Assembly (NCBI GenBank): GCA_029266735.1
Contig: JAQSWG010000006.1
Coordinates: 1 to 45,189 of the forward strand
Reading direction: 5' to 3'
Length of the DNA stretch: 45,189 nt
Source of the DNA: Ornithinibacter sp.
Lineage (GTDB): Bacteria > Actinomycetota > Actinomycetes > Actinomycetales > Dermatophilaceae
Below are positions 8,147-17,202 of the stretch, piece after piece. A program made the translations under genes and the position numbers. The notes beneath the pieces are model-generated. The model made no database searches, was not told the DNA's origin, and saw nothing but the letters and a program-made list of their open reading frames with translations. The first letter of the stretch is position 1. Every line of letters starts with the position of its first letter.

Positions 8147-9160
8147 TCACCTCCTGGTCTTCGGGTCGAGGGCCTCGCGCAGCGACTCGCCCATGAGGGT
8201 GAAACCCAGCGCGACGAAGATGATGCACAGCGCCGGGTACACGGCGAGGTGGGGATGGTCGTAGATGAACTTTGTCGACGCGCCGAGCATCTGGCCCCAC
8301 TCGGGCCTGCTGTCGTCCGGGTTCCCGAGCCCGAGGAACGACAGGGCGGCGGCGTCGATGATGGCCGTCGCGAGCACCAGCGTGGTCTGCACGATCACCG
8401 GTCCGACGGAGTTGGGCAGCATGTGGCGGAAGACGACCGCCTGTTGGCGGACACCGAGGGCCCGGGCGGCGAGGACGTGGTCGCTCGCACGCTCGGCCAG
8501 CATGGAGCCGCGCAGCAGCCGCGCGAACACCGGCACCTGGGTGACCGCGATCGCGACGATGACCGTCCACTGGCTCGGCCGGCTCGCGAGCGCGGCGATG
8601 GACATGGCGAGGAGCAGTGAGGGGATGGAGAGCAGGACGTCGACCGCGCGCATGACCGCCGCGTCGACGCCCCCGCCGAGCGCGCCGGCCAGCGTCCCCA
8701 GCACGAGGCCGCCGATCAGACCGAGTGCGGTGGCGAGCACACCCACGAGGAGGGTCTGCTGGCTCCCGATGAGCAGGCGGGAGAGCAGGTCGCGCCCCCG
8801 GTCGTCGCCACCGAGCGGGAAACCCTCCTGCGGCGCCGGGATGGGGTTGGTCTGCTGGCGCACCTGGTCAAGGAGCAGCCGGGCGTCCGGCTCGTGGGGC
8901 GCGATCAACGGCGAGACAACGGCCAGGAGGATGAAGAGGAACGTGATGGCGGCACCCACGAGGAACACCGGGTTGCGCCGAAGCCGCCGCCAGGCGCTCG
9001 CGATCAGGGAGACGCCGGGTGCCTCGTCGACGGAGCCGGCGTCGTCGACCGCGACCGCAGAGGAGCCGGACGTGCCGCCGTGCTCGCGCGGGTAGGCGGT
9101 CGAGGCGGCGAGGGCGTCGATCCGCTCCTTCCGGCGGCTCAACGGGTTGAACGAGCTCAT
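8147..9160 (-). CDS. oppC: Peptide ABC transporter permease, OppC/DppC type
   Basis: The 337-residue membrane protein has a 60-70 residue cytoplasmic N terminus, a first membrane helix (VFLVGAAITFLFILLAVVSPLIA) and the conserved GGDDRGRDLLSRLLIGSQ loop of OppC. The binding-protein-dependent transport domain holds the EAA loop ARALGVRQQAVVFRHMLPN, and the protein ends PALCIIFVALGFTLMGESLREALDPK, a standard OppC C terminus. The ATG overlaps the oppB stop by four bases. Confidence 0.93.
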   Translation of the reverse strand: MSSFNPLSRRKERIDALAASTAYPREHGGTSGSSAVAVDDAGSVDEAPGVSLIASAWRRLRRNPVFLVGAAITFLFILLAVVSPLIAPHEPDARLLLDQVRQQTNPIPAPQEGFPLGGDDRGRDLLSRLLIGSQQTLLVGVLATALGLIGGLVLGTLAGALGGGVDAAVMRAVDVLLSIPSLLLAMSIAALASRPSQWTVIVAIAVTQVPVFARLLRGSMLAERASDHVLAARALGVRQQAVVFRHMLPNSVGPVIVQTTLVLATAIIDAAALSFLGLGNPDDSRPEWGQMLGASTKFIYDHPHLAVYPALCIIFVALGFTLMGESLREALDPKTRR

Positions 9161-10167
9161 CGGGTGCGCACCCTCGGGTCGATGACGGCATAGGAGATGT
9201 CGACGAGGAGGTTGACGATGACGTAGATGGAGCAGGCGGCGAGGATCAGCACTTGCAGCACGGCGTAGTCCCGCCGCTCGTAGGACAGCGCGAGGGCCTC
9301 GCCGATCCCTCCCCAGTTGAAGACGCGCTCGGTGAGGACGGCACCGGCGAGCAGGCCACCGATCTGGAGCCCGACGGTCGTGACGACCGGGAGGAGGGCG
9401 TTGCGCATGACGTGACGGCCGCGGATGACCCGGCTCGTGAGGCCCTTGGACTCCGCCGTCCGCACGTAGTCCTCGTCGAGCACGTCGAGAACGGAGGCTC
9501 GGGTGATCCGGAAGATCACCGCGAAGGGGATGGTCGCCAGCGCGACCGCGGGCAGGACGAGGTGCCGGAGGGCGTCCGTCGCACAGTCGTACTCACGCGT
9601 CATGAGGCCGTCGAGGACGAAGAAGCCGGTGACGCGGGTGCACCCGAGCGAGGGGTCCTGGCGACCGGACACGGGGAAGATCGGGTACTCGATCGCGAAC
9701 CAGTACTTGAGGAGGAAGGCGAGGAAGAAGACAGGAACGGCCACGCCGATGAGGGACAGGACCACCGCACCGTTGTCGATCGGCGAGTGGTGCCGACGCG
9801 CCGCGATGTAGCCCAGCGGGATCGCGAGGATGACGGCGATGATCATCGCCGTGATGGTCAGCTCGATGGTTGCGGGCAGCCGGGCGAGGAAGACGTCGAA
9901 GGCGTCCCGGCCCGGGAGGACCCCGGTGGAGGCGCCGAAGTTCCCCTCGGCCGCCCGCTGGAGGAACCGGAGGTACTGGACGTGGATGGGCTGGTCGAGA
10001 CCGAGCGCCTTGGTGAGCGCCTCACGCGTCGCCGGGGTGGCCCGTTCGCCGAGGATCGCGGACACCGTGCCACCGGGAAGCGAACGGAGCCAGACGAACA
10101 GGAGGAGGGAGAGGACGAAGACGACCCCGATCATCTGGATGACGCGCCGGACGATGAATCTCGCCAC
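9157..10167 (-). CDS. oppB: Peptide ABC transporter permease, OppB/DppB type
   Basis: The 336-residue protein starts MARFIVRRVIQMIGVVF, the classic OppB beginning, with the helix followed by WLRSLPGG and the EAA loop TAESKGLTSRVIRGRHVMRNAL. I choose GTG 10167, not the ATG of the longer open frame at 10236, because AAGGAG (10179 to 10174) lies six bases before it and the extra residues would be encoded inside a hairpin (10198-10237). OppB and OppC form the membrane channel of the importer. Confidence 0.92.
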   Translation of the reverse strand: MARFIVRRVIQMIGVVFVLSLLLFVWLRSLPGGTVSAILGERATPATREALTKALGLDQPIHVQYLRFLQRAAEGNFGASTGVLPGRDAFDVFLARLPATIELTITAMIIAVILAIPLGYIAARRHHSPIDNGAVVLSLIGVAVPVFFLAFLLKYWFAIEYPIFPVSGRQDPSLGCTRVTGFFVLDGLMTREYDCATDALRHLVLPAVALATIPFAVIFRITRASVLDVLDEDYVRTAESKGLTSRVIRGRHVMRNALLPVVTTVGLQIGGLLAGAVLTERVFNWGGIGEALALSYERRDYAVLQVLILAACSIYVIVNLLVDISYAVIDPRVRTR

Positions 10168-10197
10168 GAGGGGCTCCTTGGGACTCCGTGAGACGTC

Positions 10198-10237
10198 GGT
10201 GGCCGCCTCGGACCCTAGTGGGTCGGAGGCGGCCACC
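10198..10237 (-). terminator. Strong hairpin between oppA and oppB (attenuator or RNA-processing stem)
   Basis: GGTGGCCGCCTCGGACCC (10198-10215) and GGGTCGGAGGCGGCCACC (10220-10237) pair over 17 of 18 positions around a TAGT loop. It lies between the oppA stop (10281) and the oppB start (10167) in the same operon. No T run follows, so it more likely limits read-through or protects the oppA mRNA 3' end than ends all transcription. Confidence 0.75.
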
Positions 10238-10257
10238 GGGCGTGTTGCCCGTGATCA

Positions 10258-10277
10258 TCGGGGGCCGTGGCCCCCGA
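10258..10277 (-). terminator. Second hairpin directly after the oppA stop codon
   Basis: TCGGGGGCC (10258-10266) and GGCCCCCGA (10269-10277) are perfectly complementary, so an 8-bp stem with a 4-base loop forms three bases after the oppA stop. With the larger stem at 10198-10237 it makes a tandem hairpin block in the oppA-oppB gap. Confidence 0.65.
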
Positions 10278-10280
10278 AGG

Positions 10281-11957
10281 TCACTCGGCGACCGTGACGG
10301 TGTCGAACGTCTCTGCCGTCAGCGGGCTCGCCACCAGACCGCTCACCTTGGCACTGGTCACCAGCGCCGGCGGGGAGTGGCTGATCGGCAGGCCGGGGAG
10401 GTACTCCTCGGCGATCTGCTGGTTGATCTTCTGGTAGGCCGCCTCGCGCTCGCCCTCGTCGACGATGGCGTCCGCCTTCTTGAGGTCATCGGCCAGCGTC
10501 TTGCCCCAGGGCATGGCGATCGTCTGGAAGTCGTTCTCCTCGAGGTTGGCGAAGAACGTGCCGACGAAGTTGTCGGCGGCGTTGTAGTCGCCGGTCCAGC
10601 CGAGGAGGAACGCGTCGTACTTCCCGACGTTGACGTCGTCCAGGTAGCCGCCGTTCCACGGCTTGTTGACGACCTCGACCTTGATGCCGACCGCCTCGAG
10701 GTCCTTCTTGAAGGCGTCGTGGATCTTCTGCGGGTCCGGCATGTACGGACGGCTCACCTCGGTCGGGTAGGCGAACTGGAGGGTCATCCCCTCGGCGCCC
10801 GCCTCCTTGAGCAGGGCCTTGGCCTTCTCCGGGTCGTACGGGTACGGCTGGAGCTGGTCGTTGTAGCCGCTCACGGTGTCGGGCATGAACTGTGAGGCCA
10901 CCTTGGCACCCTCGGGCAGCTGCGACGTCACCATCTGGTCACGGTTGAGTGCGTGGTACAGGGCCTGGCGGACCTTGAGGTCCTTGAGCTGCGCGTTCTT
11001 CTTCGGGTTCAGGCCCATGTAGAGGATGTTGAAGGCGGGACGGACCTCGACCTTGTTGCCCTCGTCCTCCAGGCCCTTCCAGTCCACGGGGTTGGGCAGG
11101 TCGTAGCCGTCGATGGACCCGGCCTGGAGCTCCTGGCGACGGGTGCTCTCGTCGGCGATGATCTTGAAGACGATGGTCTTCGTCTTCGGCGGGTCGCCGT
11201 AGTAGGTGTCGTTGGCCACGAGGGTGACGGTCTTGTTCGCCTCGTCGTACTTCTCGAGCTTGTACGGTCCGACTCCCACCGGGTTCAACGCGTACTCCGG
11301 GAACTTGAAGCCCTCGCCCTGCGCGACGACGTTGTTGGCGTCACCGGCCTGGAGCGCCTTCGGCGACTGCATCGAGAAGGAGTCGAGGGACAGGATCGTC
11401 GGGAAGCTGGACGTCGTGCGGGTGATCTGGACGACCGCGGTCGACTCGTCCTGCGCCTGGCACGACTTGTAGAGGGAACCCTCGGGCTTGTCGCTGAACG
11501 ACCCGAAGAAGTAGCCCCAGTACTCGGCCGCGGTCTGACCCGCACCCTTCTGCTCGAACATGCGGGTGAAGTTCGCGCAGACCGCCTCGGCGTTGAACGG
11601 CTCGCCGTCGGAGAACTTCACGCCCTGCTTGAGCTTGAAGGTCCAGCTGAGGCCGTCGGCCGACGGCTCCCAGCTCTCGGCCAGCTCGGGCTGGACGTCG
11701 GCCGAGCCCGGCTTGACGCCGAGCAGGCCCTGGTGGATCTGCCGGGTCACCCGGAAGGTCTCGCCGTCCGTCGCGTAGAACGGGTCGAAGAGCTCCGGAG
11801 CCCCTGCCGCCCCGAACGTGAACGTGTCCTTGAGATCGCTGGCGGCTGCCGTCCCGGTGTCGGTGTCTCCCGAGTCCCGGTCGGACTCCGCGCAGGCGGT
11901 CACGGTGAGGGCAGCCGCCGCCATGAGGGCGATCGGCACCTTCCGCTTGAGCATCAT
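10281..11957 (-). CDS. oppA: Peptide ABC transporter substrate-binding lipoprotein (family 5)
   Basis: A 558-residue family 5 extracellular solute-binding protein. It starts MMLKRKVPIALMAAAA with a signal peptide and lipobox LTVTAC, so it should be a membrane-anchored lipoprotein. Family motifs follow: LAESWEPSADGLSWTFKLKQGVKFSDGEPF near residues 75-105 and KVRQALYHALNRDQMV in the second half. The ATG pair at 11957/11954 is chosen over an upstream extension because it gives the signal peptide, and GAGG lies seven bases before it. It is the first gene of oppABCDF and delivers substrate to OppB/OppC. The two hairpins behind it fit higher expression of the binding protein. Confidence 0.92.
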   Translation of the reverse strand: MMLKRKVPIALMAAAALTVTACAESDRDSGDTDTGTAAASDLKDTFTFGAAGAPELFDPFYATDGETFRVTRQIHQGLLGVKPGSADVQPELAESWEPSADGLSWTFKLKQGVKFSDGEPFNAEAVCANFTRMFEQKGAGQTAAEYWGYFFGSFSDKPEGSLYKSCQAQDESTAVVQITRTTSSFPTILSLDSFSMQSPKALQAGDANNVVAQGEGFKFPEYALNPVGVGPYKLEKYDEANKTVTLVANDTYYGDPPKTKTIVFKIIADESTRRQELQAGSIDGYDLPNPVDWKGLEDEGNKVEVRPAFNILYMGLNPKKNAQLKDLKVRQALYHALNRDQMVTSQLPEGAKVASQFMPDTVSGYNDQLQPYPYDPEKAKALLKEAGAEGMTLQFAYPTEVSRPYMPDPQKIHDAFKKDLEAVGIKVEVVNKPWNGGYLDDVNVGKYDAFLLGWTGDYNAADNFVGTFFANLEENDFQTIAMPWGKTLADDLKKADAIVDEGEREAAYQKINQQIAEEYLPGLPISHSPPALVTSAKVSGLVASPLTAETFDTVTVAE

Positions 11958-12210
11958 CGATAAACCTCGCTTGGTGTGCGAACGCTCGCGGCGTCCGGAG
12001 CGGGCGCCCGAGTAACAACGGTCCGGCGACGTGCCCGGAAGGCCGCACCTTCGACCGCTGCGGGCGACCATAACGGCAAAATCGCGCCCGGAACACGCCG
12101 ATGTCGATTGGTTATCCAAGTGAGACCCGCCGCCCGGACGGCGCCGGACGGAGACCGGGGGGCACTACACCGATTGGGTCAGGGCCGCAAGGTTTGAGAG
12201 ACTGACGGGT
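11958..12210. other. Divergent intergenic region between oppA and typA
   Basis: This 253-base gap is less GC-rich than its neighbours and must hold promoters for both genes. For typA, TTGGGT (12174-12179), an 18-base spacer and GAGACT (12198-12203) end seven bases before the ATG. For oppA I cannot choose a promoter with confidence. TTGGTTATCCAA at 12108-12119 has TTGG/CCAA arms and could be a small operator. Confidence 0.5.
12174..12210 (+). promoter_or_regulatory. Candidate typA promoter, possibly leaderless
   Basis: -35-like TTGGGT at 12174-12179 and -10-like GAGACT at 12198-12203 are 18 bases apart. The -10 ends seven bases before the ATG at 12211, and no ribosome binding site is seen. 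The -10 is a poor match to TANNNT. Confidence 0.3.
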
Positions 12211-14106
12211 ATGCCTGTGTCCCGTCGTGACGATCTCCGCAACGTCGCCATCGTCGCCCACGTCGACCACGGCAAGACCACTCTGGTCGACAAGATGCTC
12301 TGGCAGTCCGGGGCGTTCGGGGAGCACGACCACATCGCGGAGCGCGCGATGGACAGTGGTGACCTCGAGCGCGAGAAGGGCATCACCATCCTCGCCAAGA
12401 ACACGGCCGTCAGGTATGCCGGCAAGGCGGCCCTGGATGCCGGTCTCGCCGACGGCATGACGATCAACATCATCGACACCCCCGGCCACGCCGACTTCGG
12501 CGGAGAGGTGGAGCGCGGGCTCTCCATGGTCGACGGGGTCGTCCTGCTCGTCGACGCCAGTGAGGGGCCGCTGCCCCAGACCCGATTCGTCCTCCGCAAG
12601 GCCCTCGCCGCCGCCATGCCCGTCGTCCTCTGCATCAACAAGGTGGACCGCCCCGACGCCCGGATCGGCGAGGTCGTCGACGAGGTGTATGAGCTCTTCA
12701 TGGACCTGCTCGAGGACGTCGAGCACCACCAGGACCAGCTGGAGTTCCCCATCGTGTACGCGTCGGCGAAGGTCGGTCGAGCGTCGATGACCCGCCCCGC
12801 CGACGGCGGGCTGCCCGACGGCGACGACCTCGAGCCGTTGTTCCGCACGATCATCGAGACGATCCCCGCGCCGTCCTACGACCCGGAGGCGCCGTTCCAG
12901 GCCCACGTGACCAACCTCGACGCCTCGAACTTCCTCGGGCGCCTCGCCCTCCTGCGCGTGCACAACGGCACCATCCGCAAGGGCCAGCAGGTCGCCTGGT
13001 GCCGCCGCAACGGCGCCGTGGAGCGCGTGAAGATCACCGAGCTCCTCATGACCGACGCCCTCGAGCGTCGCCCCGCCGAGCAGGCCGGTCCGGGGGACAT
13101 CATCGCGGTGGCTGGCATCCCCGAGATCACCATCGGCGAGACTCTGGCCGACGCCGACGACCCGCGAGCGCTGCCGCTCATCACGGTGGACGAGCCGGCG
13201 ATCTCCATGACGATCGGCATCAACACGAGCCCCCTGGCCGGCCGGGTCAAGGGCGCCAAGGTGACCGCCCGGCTCGTCAAGGAGCGCCTGGACCGGGAGC
13301 TCGTCGGCAACGTGTCGATGCGCGTGCTGCCGACGGAGCGTCCGGACGCGTGGGAGGTCCAGGGCCGGGGGGAGCTGGCCCTCGCGATCCTCGTGGAGCA
13401 GATGCGCCGGGAGGGTTACGAGCTGACCGTGGGGAAGCCCGAGGTCGTGACCCGCACCGTCGACGGCGCGCTCCACGAGCCGGTGGAGCGCCTCACCATC
13501 GACAGCCCCGAGGAGTACCTCGGAGCGATCACGCAGCTGCTGGCAGTGCGCAAGGGACGCATGGAGCAGATGACGAACCACGGGACCGGGTGGGTGCGCA
13601 TGGAGTTCCTCGTGCCCTCGCGTGGGCTCATCGGGTTCCGGACGCAGTTCCTCACCGAGACCCGGGGGACGGGCATCGCGCACCACGTCTTCGAGGGGTA
13701 CGAACGGTGGTTCGGCGACATCTCGACCCGGGTGAGCGGCTCGCTCGTCGCCGACCGGTCCGGCGTGGCGACCGCCTATGCGATGGCGAACATCCAGGAG
13801 CGCGGCAGCCTCTTCGTCCCGGCGACGACCGAGGTCTACGAGGGCATGATCATCGGCGAGAACTCCCGGGCGGACGACATGGACGTCAACATCACCAAGG
13901 AGAAGAAGCTGACGAACGTGCGCTCGGCCGGTGCGGACATCCTCGAGCGGCTGGCCCCGCCGCGCAGCCTCTCCCTGGAGCAGTCCCTGGAGTTCTGCCG
14001 CGAGGACGAGTGCGTCGAGGTGACCCCGGAGGGCATCCGGATCCGCAAGGTGGAGCTCGACCAGACCCTGCGCGCCCGCGCCGCGGCCCGCGCGAGGAAG
14101 GGCTGA
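12211..14106 (+). CDS. typA: Translational GTPase TypA/BipA
   Basis: The 631-residue protein is a full-length ribosome-binding GTPase of the EF-G class, which acts in 50S assembly and stress adaptation. G1 is AHVDHGKTTL (residues 16-25), the switch region holds REKGITI, G3 is DTPGHADFGGEVERGL and G4 is NKVD. The beta-barrel domain, EF-G-like domains and TypA-specific C-terminal domain follow, ending in an Arg/Ala-rich tail. The length matches the family. LpqW-like starts seven bases downstream, an adjacency also known in Mycobacterium (typA-lpqW). Confidence 0.96.
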   Translation: MPVSRRDDLRNVAIVAHVDHGKTTLVDKMLWQSGAFGEHDHIAERAMDSGDLEREKGITILAKNTAVRYAGKAALDAGLADGMTINIIDTPGHADFGGEVERGLSMVDGVVLLVDASEGPLPQTRFVLRKALAAAMPVVLCINKVDRPDARIGEVVDEVYELFMDLLEDVEHHQDQLEFPIVYASAKVGRASMTRPADGGLPDGDDLEPLFRTIIETIPAPSYDPEAPFQAHVTNLDASNFLGRLALLRVHNGTIRKGQQVAWCRRNGAVERVKITELLMTDALERRPAEQAGPGDIIAVAGIPEITIGETLADADDPRALPLITVDEPAISMTIGINTSPLAGRVKGAKVTARLVKERLDRELVGNVSMRVLPTERPDAWEVQGRGELALAILVEQMRREGYELTVGKPEVVTRTVDGALHEPVERLTIDSPEEYLGAITQLLAVRKGRMEQMTNHGTGWVRMEFLVPSRGLIGFRTQFLTETRGTGIAHHVFEGYERWFGDISTRVSGSLVADRSGVATAYAMANIQERGSLFVPATTEVYEGMIIGENSRADDMDVNITKEKKLTNVRSAGADILERLAPPRSLSLEQSLEFCREDECVEVTPEGIRIRKVELDQTLRARAAARARKG

Positions 14107-14113
14107 GCCGCAC

Positions 14114-16330
14114 GTGGTGGAGAGGGACCCCGGCTCGGTCACCCCCGAGCCGAGCTCGGAGCCGACCCTGGAGACGCGGGCGAGCCGCGCCAACCGTGCC
14201 AGCCGGGCCAGCCGTCGGCGCCGGGCCGCGAGCGACGGTCGCGGCGCCCGGTCGACCACCGAGGGTCGCGCCGGCCGGGCCAGCAACGAGGCCCGCGCCG
14301 CCAAGCCCGTCAGCGAGGCCCGCGCCGCCCGGCCCGCGAGCGACGGCGGGGAGACGCGCGCCAGCCGCTCGGGAAGGTCTGGCGGCGCGACCAGGGCAGG
14401 CGCGACCAGGGCGAGCACGACCAGGCGCGCGACCCGGGACCAGGGCACCTCCCGGGTCGGGAGACGAGGTGCTGCCCACGACCGCGACGGAGGTACCGGC
14501 GGGACCCAGGTGGGCAGGACGAGCCGCCGCGACGTCCGCCATGGAGGTCGCCGACGTCACCGCCTGCTGATGATGGTGCTCGGCACGCTCCTCGTCGCCT
14601 CGCTCGCCGTGGCCGGCGTGGTGTACTTCGGCGGCACCGCTCCGGCCGACCCCGAGAAGGCCACCCCCACCTCGGTCGTCGGTGACCGCGTCGACGTCGA
14701 CGGCGGCACCCTGCACGCCCTCGCCCTCGGTCCCGTCGTGACCTGGGACCCCCAGCGCATCGCCTCGCGCGACGACATGGCCTTCGCGGGCCGGGTGTTC
14801 GCCCGGACGCTGACGGCATACGCCCCCAGCACCGATCCAGACGCCCAGGCCCGGCTCGTCGGGGACCTCGCGACGGACACCGGCCGGCCGAGCAAGGACA
14901 TGCGGTCCTGGTCCTTCACCATCCGTGACGGCGTCCGATGGCAGGACGGCACTCCGGTGACCTGTGCCGATGTCGCGTACGGCGTCTCGCGCACCTTCGC
15001 CACCGACGTCGTGGCCGGCGGCCCCACCGACGCACTCGCCGTCCTCGCCATCCCGCGGCAGATGGACGGCCGGAGCACCTACCCGGGGCCCTACGCCACC
15101 GGACCCGCCGCCAAGAAGGCACAGGCCGCCTTCGACAAGGCCGTCTCGTGCCGGGGCAGCACGATCACGTTCCTCCTGAGCTCGCCGCTCAGCGACTTCA
15201 ACGAGCTCGTCAGCCAGCCGGCCTTCGGGCCGGTGAAGAAGTCGGCGGACCGTGGCAAGGACGGCGGCTACGACATCTTCTCCGCCGGTCCGTACATGCT
15301 CCGGGGGACGTGGGTGGCTGGTGAGGGCGGGACGTTCGTCCGCAACCCGCACTGGAACAGGGCGAGCGACCCGGTGCGTCGCGCCCATCCTGACGAGATC
15401 CGCTACCAGGAGGGCCTCGACACCCAGGCGGTCGCCCAGCAGGTCATGGCCGACGGCGACTCCGGCCGGCTCAGCGTGTCCCTGGGGTCGGCACCGCCGG
15501 CGATCCAGCAGCACATCACTGCCGTCCAAGGCCTTCGGGAGCGGTCGGTGAACCCCCGGACGGGTGTGGTCGACTACCTCGTCCCGAACACCAAGAGCCC
15601 GGTGTTCAAGAACGAGACGGTCCGCCGTGCCCTTGCGGCTGCGACCAACCGCGATGCCTACGTCACCGCGATCGGGGGGGCGACCGCAGCCGACCCCGCG
15701 CTCTCGCTCATCCCGGGATCCCTCCCCGCCGCGCACGACGCCGACCCCATCGGTGCCGGCACCAAGGGTGACCCCGGACGCGCCAAGGCGCTCCTCGCCG
15801 AGGCCCGGCTCAAGGAGCCGGTGAGCTTCACCATCGCCTACCGGTCGACCCCCACGTCCGACAAGGCGATCGCCGCCCTCGTCGCCGGCTGGCGGCTCGC
15901 CGGGTTCGAGCCGAAGACCCGCCCAATCACCGACGACTACTTCACGGCCATCAGTGATCCCAGGATCGCCGCCCAGGTCGACGTCTTCTGGTCCAACTGG
16001 GCGCCCGCCTGGGCGTCGGCCTCCACCGTGCTCCCGCCGCTCTTCGACAGCTCGATCAACATCACCAGCGCCGGGCCCGGGCGCGACTACGGCTACTGGA
16101 CCGACCCGAAGCTCGACGCCCAGATGGCGAAGATCCAGGCGACACCGGACCGGGCTGCGCGCGAGAAGGCGTGGAGTGAGGTCGACGCCTCGCTGCTCGA
16201 GCGCGGCGCGTACATCGCCCTCGCCGAGCGCAGGGCGCTCTACGTGGCAGGCTCCGACGTCCGCAACCTCTCCGCGAACACGGTGAACGGCGGCGTCGTC
16301 GAGTTCGCCGACATCGCGGTCGTCCTGTGA
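14114..16330 (+). CDS. LpqW-like family 5 substrate-binding-fold protein with long basic N terminus and membrane anchor
   Basis: The 738-residue protein has three parts. Residues 1-150 are low-complexity and strongly basic, built of Arg, Ala, Ser, Gly and Thr with repeated RAS/EARAA units. Residues 151-172 are one hydrophobic helix (MMVLGTLLVASLAVAGVV). The rest is a family 5 binding-protein fold, with WDPQRIAS, SWSFTIRDGVRWQDGTPV near residue 270 and NETVRRALAAATNRDAYV later on. No lipobox Cys is present. Its position right after typA and before mshB matches lpqW of M. tuberculosis, a lipoprotein with this fold that controls lipoarabinomannan and phosphatidylinositol mannoside synthesis. A membrane-tethered LpqW-type regulator is therefore more likely than a nutrient importer, since no permease genes are adjacent. 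The GTG at 14114 has GAGGAAGGG about 12 bases upstream. Confidence 0.75.
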   Translation: MVERDPGSVTPEPSSEPTLETRASRANRASRASRRRRAASDGRGARSTTEGRAGRASNEARAAKPVSEARAARPASDGGETRASRSGRSGGATRAGATRASTTRRATRDQGTSRVGRRGAAHDRDGGTGGTQVGRTSRRDVRHGGRRRHRLLMMVLGTLLVASLAVAGVVYFGGTAPADPEKATPTSVVGDRVDVDGGTLHALALGPVVTWDPQRIASRDDMAFAGRVFARTLTAYAPSTDPDAQARLVGDLATDTGRPSKDMRSWSFTIRDGVRWQDGTPVTCADVAYGVSRTFATDVVAGGPTDALAVLAIPRQMDGRSTYPGPYATGPAAKKAQAAFDKAVSCRGSTITFLLSSPLSDFNELVSQPAFGPVKKSADRGKDGGYDIFSAGPYMLRGTWVAGEGGTFVRNPHWNRASDPVRRAHPDEIRYQEGLDTQAVAQQVMADGDSGRLSVSLGSAPPAIQQHITAVQGLRERSVNPRTGVVDYLVPNTKSPVFKNETVRRALAAATNRDAYVTAIGGATAADPALSLIPGSLPAAHDADPIGAGTKGDPGRAKALLAEARLKEPVSFTIAYRSTPTSDKAIAALVAGWRLAGFEPKTRPITDDYFTAISDPRIAAQVDVFWSNWAPAWASASTVLPPLFDSSINITSAGPGRDYGYWTDPKLDAQMAKIQATPDRAAREKAWSEVDASLLERGAYIALAERRALYVAGSDVRNLSANTVNGGVVEFADIAVVL

Positions 16331-17202
16331 AGGGCCTGGCCGAGGGTCTCCAGCTGCCGGGGCGCGCGCCTCGGCTGCTCTTCGTGCATGCCCACCCCGA
16401 CGACGAGACGCTCGCCACGGGGGTGGCGCTCGCCCACCACGTCGCTCGCGGCGACGACGTCCATGTCCTCACCTGCACCCTGGGCGAGGAGGGCGAGGTC
16501 ATCCCGGCGCAGCTCGGGCACCTCGAGGGCGCCGAGGGGGACCCGCTGGCTGCCCACCGGCGCGAGGAGCTGCGTCGTGCCATGGAGGTGCTCGGGGTGA
16601 CCCACCACCTGCTCGGCGCGGACGGCGATGGTCAGCACCCGTCCTACCGCGACTCCGGGATGGCGGGGTCGGCCGCCGCGTCGCACCCTCGGGCGTGGGC
16701 CGGTGTCGACCTCGCCGAGGCGGCGGCGGCCATCCGCTCGGTGGTCGACAGCGTGCGCCCCGACGTCGTCGTGACGTACGACGCGACCGGGGGCTACCGG
16801 CATCCGGACCACGTGCGCACCCACGAGGCGACGTGTCGCGCGGTCGCGGGGTCGGCCGACGCGCCCGCGCTGTATGCCGTGCTCACGCCCCTCTCGTGGG
16901 CGGTCGAGGACCGGTCCTGGCTCGCCCGGCACGTGCCGAGCGGGCGGGGCCTCGTCGTCCCCGCTGTCGACGACCCGTATCCGTCGTCGGTCGTGCCGGA
17001 CGAGGTCGTCACCCACGGCGTCGTCGACCCGTCGGTCGTCCCGGTGCAGGTACGCGCCCTGAGATTTCACGAGACTCAGGTCGTCGTCGGCGACGGGTGG
17101 TATGCCTTGTCCAACAACGTCGTCTCTCGGCTCGCCGGCCGGGAGGGCTACGCCCGCCTCGACGCGGCGACCGGCCGACCCGTGAGCGAGGGAGCACTGT
17201 GA
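16327..17202 (+). CDS. mshB: GlcNAc-inositol deacetylase of mycothiol synthesis (LmbE family)
   Basis: The 291-residue protein is a zinc-dependent LmbE/PIG-L deacetylase. The zinc site is visible as FVHAHPDDET near residues 19-28 and GYRHPDHVRTHE near 157-168. The family step is removal of acetyl from GlcNAc-inositol, the second step of mycothiol synthesis. LGEEGEVIP and the region around HLLGADGDGQHPSYRDSGM match MshB rather than the mycothiol conjugate amidase Mca. The GTG start overlaps the previous stop as GTGA, so it is coupled to the LpqW-like gene. Mca cannot be fully excluded, but the neighbourhood matches Mycobacterium mshB. Confidence 0.87.
   Translation: MKGLAEGLQLPGRAPRLLFVHAHPDDETLATGVALAHHVARGDDVHVLTCTLGEEGEVIPAQLGHLEGAEGDPLAAHRREELRRAMEVLGVTHHLLGADGDGQHPSYRDSGMAGSAAASHPRAWAGVDLAEAAAAIRSVVDSVRPDVVVTYDATGGYRHPDHVRTHEATCRAVAGSADAPALYAVLTPLSWAVEDRSWLARHVPSGRGLVVPAVDDPYPSSVVPDEVVTHGVVDPSVVPVQVRALRFHETQVVVGDGWYALSNNVVSRLAGREGYARLDAATGRPVSEGAL

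Noticed and set aside
14387-14450. Repeats in the basic tail of the LpqW-like gene considered as a sign of a frameshift or wrong frame
   Set aside because: The frame stays open with high GC at third positions from 14114 through the membrane helix, and no other frame continues into the binding-protein domain.
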